DNA of 26,999 nt. It comes from JAMCRM01 sp041685075. GTDB lineage: Bacteria > Acidobacteriota > Terriglobia > Bryobacterales > Bryobacteraceae. Under the pieces are notes generated by a model. That model ran no database searches. It was given only the letters and a program-made list of their open reading frames with translations, and was not told the DNA's origin. A program made the translations under genes and the position numbers. Where the stretch lies: positions 1 through 26,999 of the forward strand of contig JAWLGN010000039.1 of NCBI GenBank assembly GCA_041685075.1, given 5' to 3'. Positions 1 to 6,219 of this stretch are shown piece after piece. The first letter of the stretch is position 1. Each line of letters opens with the position of its first letter.

Positions 1-363
1 ATCGCGGAGGAACTCGCCGCCGTGGGCTTTGAAACCGAGCCTTTCGGCAATCGAACCGTGGCGGTGAAAGCCGCTCCCGCCGCGGTGGCGGCGGCGGACT
101 TGGAAAAAGTGCTGTTTGAAATCCTCGAGACCGCCGAGCGCGAGATGCGCGGCTGGTCGCTCGACGACGTGCGGCGCGGCATAGCGGCCTCTCTGGCCTG
201 CCGCGCGGCCATCAAGGTGAACACGCCGCTCGACCGCAGCCGGATGGAATGGCTGCTGCGCACGCTGGCCGCCACGAACTGTCCCATGAGCTGCCCGCAC
301 GGGCGGCCGATCGCGCTCCAGTACGCCACGCGGGAAATCCTGAAGGCCTTCCACCGCATCTAA
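1..363 (+). CDS. mutL: DNA mismatch repair protein MutL, C-terminal end (5' truncated by window)
   Basis: This is the last 120 residues of MutL, the ATPase that links MutS mismatch recognition to strand incision. The frame is open from base 1, so the N-terminal GHKL ATPase domain lies outside the window. The C-terminal dimerisation/endonuclease domain is recognisable from two motifs: ACRAAIK near residue 72 and CPHGRP near residue 98. Both belong to the metal-binding site of MutL proteins that nick DNA themselves, as in bacteria lacking MutH. The upstream metal-binding motif of this family is not in the window. The stop codon is TAA at 361-363 and the DUF362 gene starts 19 bases later, so the two could be co-transcribed. 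Identification rests on these short motifs and on their position at the C-terminus. Confidence 0.88.
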   Translation: MAEELAAVGFETEPFGNRTVAVKAAPAAVAAADLEKVLFEILETAEREMRGWSLDDVRRGIAASLACRAAIKVNTPLDRSRMEWLLRTLAATNCPMSCPHGRPIALQYATREILKAFHRI

Positions 364-370
364 GCCGCGG

Positions 371-376
371 TAAACT
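371..376 (+). promoter_or_regulatory. Putative -10 element directly before the DUF362 gene
   Basis: TAAACT lies six bases upstream of the ATG at 383, and there is no Shine-Dalgarno sequence in between. This spacing is that of a TANNNT -10 box driving a leaderless or near-leaderless transcript. No convincing -35 box was found. Confidence 0.3.
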
Positions 377-382
377 GTCGGG

Positions 383-1513
383 ATGCACATCACGCGCCGT
401 GAACTGCTGGCCGGCGCGGCATTCGCCGGCGCAGCGCGGGGCGCGAAAGCCGCCCCCACCGCACCCGTCGCCATCGCACGCAGCCGCAGCTACGAGAACC
501 TGGAGGCGACGCTCGCCCGCATGTTCGACCAGATCGGCGGCATAGGGCCGCTGGTGAAGAACAAAACCGTGGCCATCAAGCCGAACCTCACCGGGAACCC
601 CCAGCGCTTCCCGGTGGATCCCGCACTCCCGTATCGCACCGAACCGGCTACCCTGCTGGCCGTGGCGCGTCTGGTCGCGCGCGCCGGCGCGCGCCGCATC
701 CGCATCATCGAGAGCTTCTTCCCGGCGCGCCAGGAGATGGAACTGTGGGCCCGCTACGGCATCGACATCCCGGCTGTCAACAGCGTGGGCTGCAAAGTGG
801 AGTGGGAGAACGTACAGAACCTCGGCCGCGCCAAACGCTACGTGCGTTTGCAGGTGCCCTGGGGAGGTTACGTCTTCCCTGCCTTCGAACTGAACCACTC
901 CTTCGCGGACTGCGACACATTCGTCTCCATCTCGAAGCTGAAGCACCACTGGATTGCGGGCGTCACCATGGCGCTGAAGAACAGCTTCGGCAATACTCCC
1001 TGCTCGCTCTATGGCAGCGATGCGGGCGAGAGCGGCAACGAGGATCCCCTGCAGGAGCGCGGCGCCGTCTGCCACAGCGGCAAGCGCAGACCGCCCCAGG
1101 GGGTACCCCAGGAGATCGAGCCCGATTCGCCGCGCGAGCCCGGTTATCGCGTGCCGCGCATCGTGGTGGACCTGGTGGGCGCGCGCCCGGTGGATCTCTC
1201 GATCGTGGACGGCGTGGAATCGATCCGCGGCGGCGAAGGCGTCTGGAACCCCGGGGTCAGCGCCATCCGGCCCGGGCTGCTGCTGGCGGGCAGAAATCCC
1301 GTAACGGTGGATGCCGTGTGCACCGCGGTGATGGGCTACAACCCGCGCGCCCTTCGCGGCACGGATCCCTTCCTGCGCGGCGATAACGCCATGCTGCTGG
1401 CCGAACAGGCCGGCATCGGCACGGCGGATCTGGCGCGTATCGAAGTGGTGGGCCTGGCGATCCGCGATGCCCTGCATCCGTACGGTCCCGGCGCTATCGG
1501 CAAACGCGTTTGA
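383..1513 (+). CDS. Tat-exported DUF362 family protein
   Basis: This is a 376-residue protein that begins with a twin-arginine signal (TRRELLAG, residues 4-11) followed by an Ala/Gly-rich hydrophobic stretch, so it should be exported folded. The body matches DUF362: an early VAIKPNLTGNP segment near residues 63-73, a central KLKHHWIAGVTMALKNSFGN block near residues 189-208, and a C-terminal segment with DGVESIRGGEG and NPVTVDAVCTAVMGY. DUF362 proteins are uncharacterised. Some members carry ferredoxin-type cysteine clusters, but I do not see one here. There is no Shine-Dalgarno sequence before the ATG, which was chosen because it places the Tat motif at the N-terminus. The reverse-strand frame over the same region is a codon-bias shadow. 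Confidence 0.8.
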   Translation: MHITRRELLAGAAFAGAARGAKAAPTAPVAIARSRSYENLEATLARMFDQIGGIGPLVKNKTVAIKPNLTGNPQRFPVDPALPYRTEPATLLAVARLVARAGARRIRIIESFFPARQEMELWARYGIDIPAVNSVGCKVEWENVQNLGRAKRYVRLQVPWGGYVFPAFELNHSFADCDTFVSISKLKHHWIAGVTMALKNSFGNTPCSLYGSDAGESGNEDPLQERGAVCHSGKRRPPQGVPQEIEPDSPREPGYRVPRIVVDLVGARPVDLSIVDGVESIRGGEGVWNPGVSAIRPGLLLAGRNPVTVDAVCTAVMGYNPRALRGTDPFLRGDNAMLLAEQAGIGTADLARIEVVGLAIRDALHPYGPGAIGKRV

Positions 1514-1577
1514 GCGCTACCGCGGCGCGCCCGCGATGAGTTGGTGCGCTGTGGCGGGTTTCTTCGCGGTTAGCGGT

Positions 1578-1583
1578 TATAAT
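1578..1583 (+). promoter_or_regulatory. Perfect TATAAT -10 box ahead of the mini-gene and thiC
   Basis: TATAAT stands in an otherwise GC-rich gap, 18 bases before the ATG of the 19-codon gene at 1602. No good -35 hexamer sits at 16-18 bases upstream, so the promoter may rely on other contacts. Transcription would start near 1590 and could serve both the mini-gene and thiC. Confidence 0.5.
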
Positions 1584-1601
1584 CCGATATGGGAGAACAC
1601 A

Positions 1602-1661
1602 ATGGCCAAAGACCGCAGTCCCAGGAAAGAAACCAAGAAGCCCAAAAAAAAGAAAAAGTAA
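1602..1661 (+). CDS. 19-residue lysine-rich small protein or leader peptide
   Basis: This short gene encodes MAKDRSPRKETKKPKKKKK. Nine of its 19 residues are lysine and two are arginine. It has its own ribosome site (GGGAG at 1590-1594) and a perfect TATAAT at 1578-1583, which argues for real expression. Basic micro-proteins of this style are found in scattered bacterial genomes and have no settled function as far as I know; nucleic acid or ribosome binding is only a guess from the charge. It sits 96 bases before thiC and in the same reading frame, separated by the TAA at 1659-1661. A run of eight A bases (1644-1651) lies in its lysine codons. It could be a free-standing protein or a leader peptide for thiC. 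Confidence 0.55.
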   Translation: MAKDRSPRKETKKPKKKKK

Positions 1662-1709
1662 GATTTGGGTCTTGGCGCGGGCTGCCCAGTTCCGAGACAC
1701 CAAGACCCA
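1633..1709 (+). promoter_or_regulatory. Hairpin with an alternative partner strand in the thiC leader
   Basis: TGGGTCTTGG at 1666-1675 pairs perfectly with CCAAGACCCA at 1700-1709 (10 bp, 24-base loop). The same left arm can instead pair with CCAAGA-AG-CCCA at 1633-1644 inside the mini-gene, with a two-base bulge. The two pairings exclude each other, as in attenuators. No T-run follows the 3' stem, so an intrinsic terminator is not evident. No TPP-riboswitch core sequences were found here. Confidence 0.45.
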
Positions 1710-1757
1710 GCTTTCCTGGTATTCAGCACGCCGGTCTTTCGGCATTTCGGAGGCACA

Positions 1758-3152
1758 ATGCGCACAGAGTGGGTAGAGGAACGTAAAAACGACGCCGTCC
1801 GCACGCAGATGTACTATGCGCGGCAGGGCGTCATCACGGGAGAGATGCGGTTCGTGGCCGAGCGGGAGGGACTCGAGCCCGAACTGGTGCGTGCCGAAGT
1901 GGCGCGGGGCCGCATGGTCATTCCCGCCAATATCAACCACCGCAACCTCGAGCCCATGGGCATCGGGATCGCAGCACGTTGCAAGATCAACGCCAACATA
2001 GGCAACTCCGCGGTCACCTCTAACATCGACGAAGAGCTCGGCAAGCTGCACGACTCCATCAGGTATGGAGCCGACACCGTCATGGATCTCTCCACCGGCG
2101 GCGACATCCCGCGCATCCGGCAGGAGATCATCCGCAACTCCCCGGTGCCCATCGGCACCGTGCCGATTTATGAAGCGCTCACGCGCGTGCGGCGCGTCGA
2201 AGACCTCACCGGCGATCTCATGCTGGAGGTCATCCACGAGCAGGCGGAACAGGGCGTGGATTATATGACCATCCACGCCGGCGTGCTGGTGCAGTATATC
2301 CCGCTCACTACGCGGCGCATCACCGGCGTCGTCAGCCGCGGCGGCTCGATTCTGGCCGAGTGGATGGTCAAGAACCACCGCCAGAACATGCTCTACGAGC
2401 GTTTCGAGGACATCTGCAAGATTTTTCAGAAGTACGACGTCACCTTCTCGCTGGGCGACGGGCTGCGCCCGGGGTCGCTGGCCGACGCGAGCGACGAGGC
2501 GCAGTTCGCCGAGTTGAAGACCCTGGGGGAGCTGACGCGGGTGGCCTGGAACTACGACGTCCAGACCATGATCGAAGGCCCCGGGCACATTCCCATGGAC
2601 CAGATCCAGATGCAGGTGGAGAAGGAGATGGAGATGTGCCACGAGGCGCCCTTCTACACGCTCGGCCCGCTGGTGACCGACATCGCTCCGGGCTACGATC
2701 ACATCACCTCGGCCATCGGGGCGGCCATGATCGGCTGGTACGGCGCCTCCATGCTCTGCTACGTGACGCCCAAGGAGCACCTGGGGCTGCCCAACCGCGA
2801 GGATGTGAGGGCCGGGATTATCGCCTACAAGATCGCCGCCCATGCGGCCGACGTGGCGCGGCACCGCCCGGGAGCCCGGGATCGCGACGACGAACTCTCC
2901 CGCGCCCGCTACCGTTTCGATTGGAACCGGCAGTTCGAATTGTCGCTGGATCCGGAGACGGCGCGCGCCATGCACGATGAGACGCTCCCGGACGACGGGT
3001 TCAAGGACGCGCATTTCTGCTCCATGTGCGGGCCGAAGTTCTGCTCCATGAACATCTCGGCGAAGGTGGAATCCTTCACCTCCATCGAGGCCGAGGCGGT
3101 GCTCAAAGCCACCGCACCGGAGCCGGCGGCCGGCCCGGCCGGCAACGACTGA
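1758..3152 (+). CDS. thiC: Phosphomethylpyrimidine synthase ThiC
   Basis: This 464-residue enzyme is the radical-SAM ThiC that rearranges aminoimidazole ribotide (AIR) into hydroxymethylpyrimidine phosphate in thiamine synthesis. Family hallmarks are visible: IPANINH near residue 55, NANIGNSAVTS near 77, DLSTGGDI near 110, MTIHAGV near 170, SLGDGLRPG near 233, IEGPGHIPMDQI near 272, and the C-terminal CX2CX4C cluster (C421, C424, C429) that binds the 4Fe-4S centre. The ATG at 1758 was chosen because CGGAGG precedes it at 1748-1753 and the protein then starts like other ThiC sequences, although the frame is open back to 1662. No other thiamine gene is nearby. The usual TPP riboswitch is not recognisable upstream; a mini-gene and a hairpin occupy that place. 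A BON lipoprotein gene follows after 34 bases. Confidence 0.96.
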   Translation: MRTEWVEERKNDAVRTQMYYARQGVITGEMRFVAEREGLEPELVRAEVARGRMVIPANINHRNLEPMGIGIAARCKINANIGNSAVTSNIDEELGKLHDSIRYGADTVMDLSTGGDIPRIRQEIIRNSPVPIGTVPIYEALTRVRRVEDLTGDLMLEVIHEQAEQGVDYMTIHAGVLVQYIPLTTRRITGVVSRGGSILAEWMVKNHRQNMLYERFEDICKIFQKYDVTFSLGDGLRPGSLADASDEAQFAELKTLGELTRVAWNYDVQTMIEGPGHIPMDQIQMQVEKEMEMCHEAPFYTLGPLVTDIAPGYDHITSAIGAAMIGWYGASMLCYVTPKEHLGLPNREDVRAGIIAYKIAAHAADVARHRPGARDRDDELSRARYRFDWNRQFELSLDPETARAMHDETLPDDGFKDAHFCSMCGPKFCSMNISAKVESFTSIEAEAVLKATAPEPAAGPAGND

Positions 3153-3186
3153 TTCCGGCGTCCCGTCGGCTTCTACAGGAGGCTCG

Positions 3187-3780
3187 ATGGGACTTACACG
3201 TACACTGCTGCCGATGGCCGCGGTACTGCTCCTGGGAACGGGCTGCGCCAGCGACAGCGGCACGGCCGCGCGCTCCGCGCCGGCAGCCACTCCCTCCGCC
3301 GACCGTGTTGTCGGGTATGAGGGCACCTATGGCCTGACCCGCCTGGAGAACCAGGTGCGGCATGAGCTGGTCATGCTGCCCTACTACGGTGTCTTCGATA
3401 ACCTGGCGTTCCGGGTGGAGGACGGCGATACGGTCCGGCTGGTGGGCCAGGTGGTCCGGCCCACCCTCAGGAGCAGCGCCGAAAACGTGGTGCGCAACGT
3501 CGAAGGCGTCGAGCGCGTGATCAACGATATCGAGGTGCTGCCGCTCTCGCCGAACGACGACCGCATCCGCAGAGCCGTCTACCGGGCCGTCTTCGGCACT
3601 CCGGGGCTGGACCGCTACGCGCTCCAGCCGGTACCGCCGATTCACATCATCGTGAAGAACGGCGATGTGACGCTCGAAGGGGTGGTTGCCACCGAAATGG
3701 ACCGCAACCTGGCCAACATCAAGGCCAACGGCGTTTCGGGCGTCTTTTCGGTGACCAACAACCTGCGGGTAGAGTCGTAA
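3187..3780 (+). CDS. Lipoprotein with two BON domains
   Basis: This 197-residue protein starts with a lipoprotein signal (hydrophobic stretch, then LLGTGC with C20 as the likely lipidation site) and a short Ser/Ala-rich linker. Two BON (OsmY-type) domains follow, at about residues 52-120 and 125-195. Each has the typical pattern of a hydrophobic strand, the turn DGDTVRLVGQV or NGDVTLEGVV, and a helix rich in A, N and V leading to V-x-V-x-N-x-(I/L). BON domains bind phospholipid or peptidoglycan-associated partners and are often induced by envelope stress; the exact role here is unknown. CAGGAGG precedes the ATG. The stop TAA at 3778-3780 directly abuts the stop of the convergent Gfo/Idh gene. 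Confidence 0.82.
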   Translation: MGLTRTLLPMAAVLLLGTGCASDSGTAARSAPAATPSADRVVGYEGTYGLTRLENQVRHELVMLPYYGVFDNLAFRVEDGDTVRLVGQVVRPTLRSSAENVVRNVEGVERVINDIEVLPLSPNDDRIRRAVYRAVFGTPGLDRYALQPVPPIHIIVKNGDVTLEGVVATEMDRNLANIKANGVSGVFSVTNNLRVES

Positions 3781-4854
3781 TTAGCGTTGCTTCAACGGCA
3801 GCGGCACGGCGCGGCCGGTCCTGACCGATTGCCTGGCGGCTTCGATGATCTCGACCACCTGGACGTTGATATCGAGCGCGGTGATCCCTTCGATGGGCCG
3901 GTTTTCCCGGATGGCCCGCACCATGTAGGCGATGGGGTTATTATCTCCGGCGGGCAGCGGCTCCAGCGCCACGGGCTGGGGCTGGCCGCGCCCTTTCCGC
4001 AGTTCGACGCTGCCGTTGCGCATGTAGAGACTGCCTTCCAGGCCGAAGATCTCCAGGTCCTGGAAACCGCGCGGCAGGTCCCAGCTTCCCTCAAACAGCC
4101 CCACGCCGTTCTTGTAGTGCAGCACCATGGTGGAGTGATCTTCCACCTTGGGGAAGCGGTCCGGACGCAGGTGGTTCACCTGGGCGTAGACACTCTCGGG
4201 ACGTCCCAGGTACCAGAGCGACCACAGCGCGTTGTAACAGCCGAAGTCCATCAGGGCGCCGGCGCCGTTCTTCACCGGGTCTGTGAGCCATTCGAAGAAG
4301 TACTTGCTGGCGGCGCCCTGGCTGCCGGGACCGCCGTGGCCCACAATGCCGCGCAACCGCCAGACCTTGCCCACCGCGCCCGCGTCGGCCTGCGCCTTGG
4401 CGGCATAGTTGGCGGGCCACCAGGCCATCTGGTAGTTGCACATCACCTTGATGCCGTGCTGGTTGGCCAGCCGGCGGATGGCGAGCGCCTCCTTGTAGGT
4501 GGCTGCCAGGGGCTTCTCGAACATCACGTGAATCTTACGCGGCGCGCAGGCTTCGACAATCTCCAGGTGGCGGTTGTTTTCGACGAAGGCCCACACGAAA
4601 TCCGGCCGCGTCTCGTCGAGCATTTTCTTGTAGTCGCTGAAGAACACGGCGCCCGCGGCGCCGCGCTCTTTAGCCACGGCGACGAGTTCGGGGTTGGTTT
4701 CGGCGATGCCCACCAGCCGGGCGTACTTGCCCTCCGCCATGGTCTTCAGGTGGCCCCAGACGTGAGAGTGAACCAGCCCGATGACCGCCACCTTATACTC
4801 CTGGGCGGCCGCGGGCAGAGCCAGGAGGAACAGAAATGCGCACAGTCGTTTCAT
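3781..4854 (-). CDS. Secreted Gfo/Idh/MocA family oxidoreductase
   Basis: This 357-residue NAD(P)-dependent sugar-oxidoreductase relative has a Sec signal peptide (residues 1-18, ending PAAAQ). After it come a Rossmann strand (YKVAVIGL), the family EKP motif at 113-115 and the central segment LMDFGCYNALW at 201-211. The usual GxGxxG nucleotide turn is replaced by GLVHSHVWGH. Gfo/Idh/MocA proteins oxidise or rearrange sugars and inositols; exported versions are frequent in Acidobacteria and Planctomycetes, and their substrates are mostly unknown. The start was set at the ATG preceded by GAGG, because the open frame running far upstream crosses the histidine kinase gene and is not coding. A possible -10 (TAGGAT) lies at 4875-4880. 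The gene may follow the kinase gene on the same transcript. Confidence 0.88.
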   Translation of the reverse strand: MKRLCAFLFLLALPAAAQEYKVAVIGLVHSHVWGHLKTMAEGKYARLVGIAETNPELVAVAKERGAAGAVFFSDYKKMLDETRPDFVWAFVENNRHLEIVEACAPRKIHVMFEKPLAATYKEALAIRRLANQHGIKVMCNYQMAWWPANYAAKAQADAGAVGKVWRLRGIVGHGGPGSQGAASKYFFEWLTDPVKNGAGALMDFGCYNALWSLWYLGRPESVYAQVNHLRPDRFPKVEDHSTMVLHYKNGVGLFEGSWDLPRGFQDLEIFGLEGSLYMRNGSVELRKGRGQPQPVALEPLPAGDNNPIAYMVRAIRENRPIEGITALDINVQVVEIIEAARQSVRTGRAVPLPLKQR

Positions 4855-4901
4855 ATGGGAACCTCGTAAACCACATCCTATCACCCGGATACCCGGCGGC
4901 C

Positions 4902-6062
4902 TCAGGCAGGGCGGGGCGTGCTCGGAATGACGTGCGGGCAATGCATGCGAAACTCGGTACCCGCCGCCGACGAGGTGAACGACACCGTTCCGCCCAGATA
5001 GCGCTCGGCCAACAGCTTCATACTGTAGGCGCCCAGGCCGCGCCCTTCGCCCTTGGTGGAAAAGGAGCGCTGGAAGACCTGCACCTGCACTTCCCGCGGC
5101 ATCTCCCCGGGGTTCCAGACCCAGAACTCGACGCCGTCGCCGCGCTCGCGGCAGCCGGCGCGCACCGCCTCGCCCGGCAGGGTGGCCTCCAGCGCATTGC
5201 GCAGCATGTTGCTCATGATGCGGCCCAGCAGCGCGCGGTCGGTTTCGATGGCGCCGTCCGCGCTTTGGGGGTCGATCTCGATCTGGCGGTCCCGGAAGGC
5301 CGGGAACCCGAGCAGCCGTTCGACCTCCTCCCGCACCATGGCTTGCGGTACCAGGCGGATGCGCTCCACCTCCAGTTCGCCGTCCTCGGCGGCGGCGAGC
5401 GTGCGCTGGCTGGCGATCTCGTGCATGAGCTGGCCGGCCGCGCTCGCGAGCGTGCGGGCCGTTGCGGCGGCGGACGTGTCGGTGGAGCGCCAGAGTAGCG
5501 CGTCGGCCAGCCCCTGAACGCAGGAGGCGGTATTCATGACGTCGTGGAAGAAGATGCGCTCCAGCACGCGGCGCCGTTTCTGGTGGCTGATATCGTGCAT
5601 CGAGACGACCGCGAACGGCTCGCCCCCGACCGTCACCGGCGCGGCCGTTACGGCCAGGTCCAGGTGCTCGGAACGCTCGCCCACGCGGCGCGTGATGCGG
5701 CACTCGCGCGCGGCGGGCCGGCCCGCCAAACTCTCCAGTACGCAGAGCACGGCGCCGCAGTAACGGCATGCCTCGTTGGTGCCGCACCCGCCATCTCCAC
5801 CCGAGTAAATGCAGCCGGCAACTTCGCCGGGCCGTTTCCCCAGCGCCTCCCACAGTGCCTCAACCCCACCCAACGCCAGTGCCGCCCGGTTGCCGTAGAC
5901 GATCTGGCGCTCCCGGTTCACCACCACCGCGATACAGGGCAAGGCATCCAGCACTGCCCGCAGCATCTCGATCGAGACCACCGCGGCGCTTTGCTCCTGC
6001 AGTTTCTCCGGCGAGGCGCGTCCGGCCGGGGCAAAGCAGGTTGCTGCCGCACTCTGGCTCAT
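4902..6062 (-). CDS. Orphan PAS sensor histidine kinase with cysteine-rich insert
   Basis: This 386-residue cytoplasmic kinase has no membrane helices. A PAS-like sensor region spans about residues 31-160 and contains a cysteine group, C84, C93, C99, C102 and C107 (GCGTNEACRYCGAVLC). The phospho-acceptor segment is FFHDVMN with H173. The ATPase N box is SNMLRNALEAT (N285, N289) and the G box is STKGEGRGLGAYSMKLL around 335-351. The compact H box and the GxGLGxYSxKLL ending resemble HATPase_c kinases that act with separate receivers; no response regulator is adjacent. The cysteine pattern could bind iron-sulphur, zinc or haem, but this is inference. The ATG at 6062 was chosen because the extra 17 codons upstream read like non-coding sequence; there is no Shine-Dalgarno site. 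Confidence 0.85.
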   Translation of the reverse strand: MSQSAAATCFAPAGRASPEKLQEQSAAVVSIEMLRAVLDALPCIAVVVNRERQIVYGNRAALALGGVEALWEALGKRPGEVAGCIYSGGDGGCGTNEACRYCGAVLCVLESLAGRPAARECRITRRVGERSEHLDLAVTAAPVTVGGEPFAVVSMHDISHQKRRRVLERIFFHDVMNTASCVQGLADALLWRSTDTSAAATARTLASAAGQLMHEIASQRTLAAAEDGELEVERIRLVPQAMVREEVERLLGFPAFRDRQIEIDPQSADGAIETDRALLGRIMSNMLRNALEATLPGEAVRAGCRERGDGVEFWVWNPGEMPREVQVQVFQRSFSTKGEGRGLGAYSMKLLAERYLGGTVSFTSSAAGTEFRMHCPHVIPSTPRPA

Positions 6063-6071
6063 GGTCCGTTC

Positions 6072-6077
6072 ATTGTA
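6072..6077 (-). promoter_or_regulatory. Putative -10 element close to the histidine kinase start
   Basis: On the minus strand, TACAAT (5 of 6 to consensus) ends nine bases before the ATG at 6062. The start site would fall almost on the ATG, which fits the lack of a Shine-Dalgarno sequence. No -35 box is convincing. Confidence 0.35.
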
Positions 6078-6180
6078 GCGCAGCGGTGGAGCGCGGCCGC
6101 GGCACCGCGGCACGCTTTTGCTTGACTTCTCCCCAGCTTCGCGCTAATGATTTCCCGGAAGCTCCAGGCGGGAGTGTTCA

Positions 6181-6186
6181 TATACT
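6181..6186 (+). promoter_or_regulatory. Putative -10 element of the GH106 operon
   Basis: TATACT (5 of 6) lies 33 bases before the GH106 start. A TTGACT at 6122-6127 is too far away to be its -35 partner and may belong to a second start site. The 157-base gap between the divergent kinase and GH106 genes holds no other recognisable element. Confidence 0.3.
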
Positions 6187-6219
6187 GAACTCGCGCCGTA
6201 CAGCAAAAAGGTTGACACC

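Noticed and set aside
1662..1757. TPP riboswitch before thiC
   Set aside because: The CTGAGA and ACCTGATCTGG-type core segments are absent; only an ordinary inverted repeat is present.
1662..1757. N-terminal extension of thiC to the upstream TTG or read-through from the mini-gene
   Set aside because: The sequence does not resemble ThiC, and a clear ribosome site precedes the ATG at 1758.
212..3326. Long reverse-strand frames opposite DUF362 and thiC
   Set aside because: They are His/Arg/Ala-rich mirror frames produced by high GC at third positions and match no family.
3781..5853. A 690-residue minus-strand protein joining the Gfo/Idh gene to upstream sequence
   Set aside because: The extra 333 codons run out of frame across the histidine kinase gene, are Arg/Gly/Pro-rich shadow sequence, and the signal peptide marks the true start.
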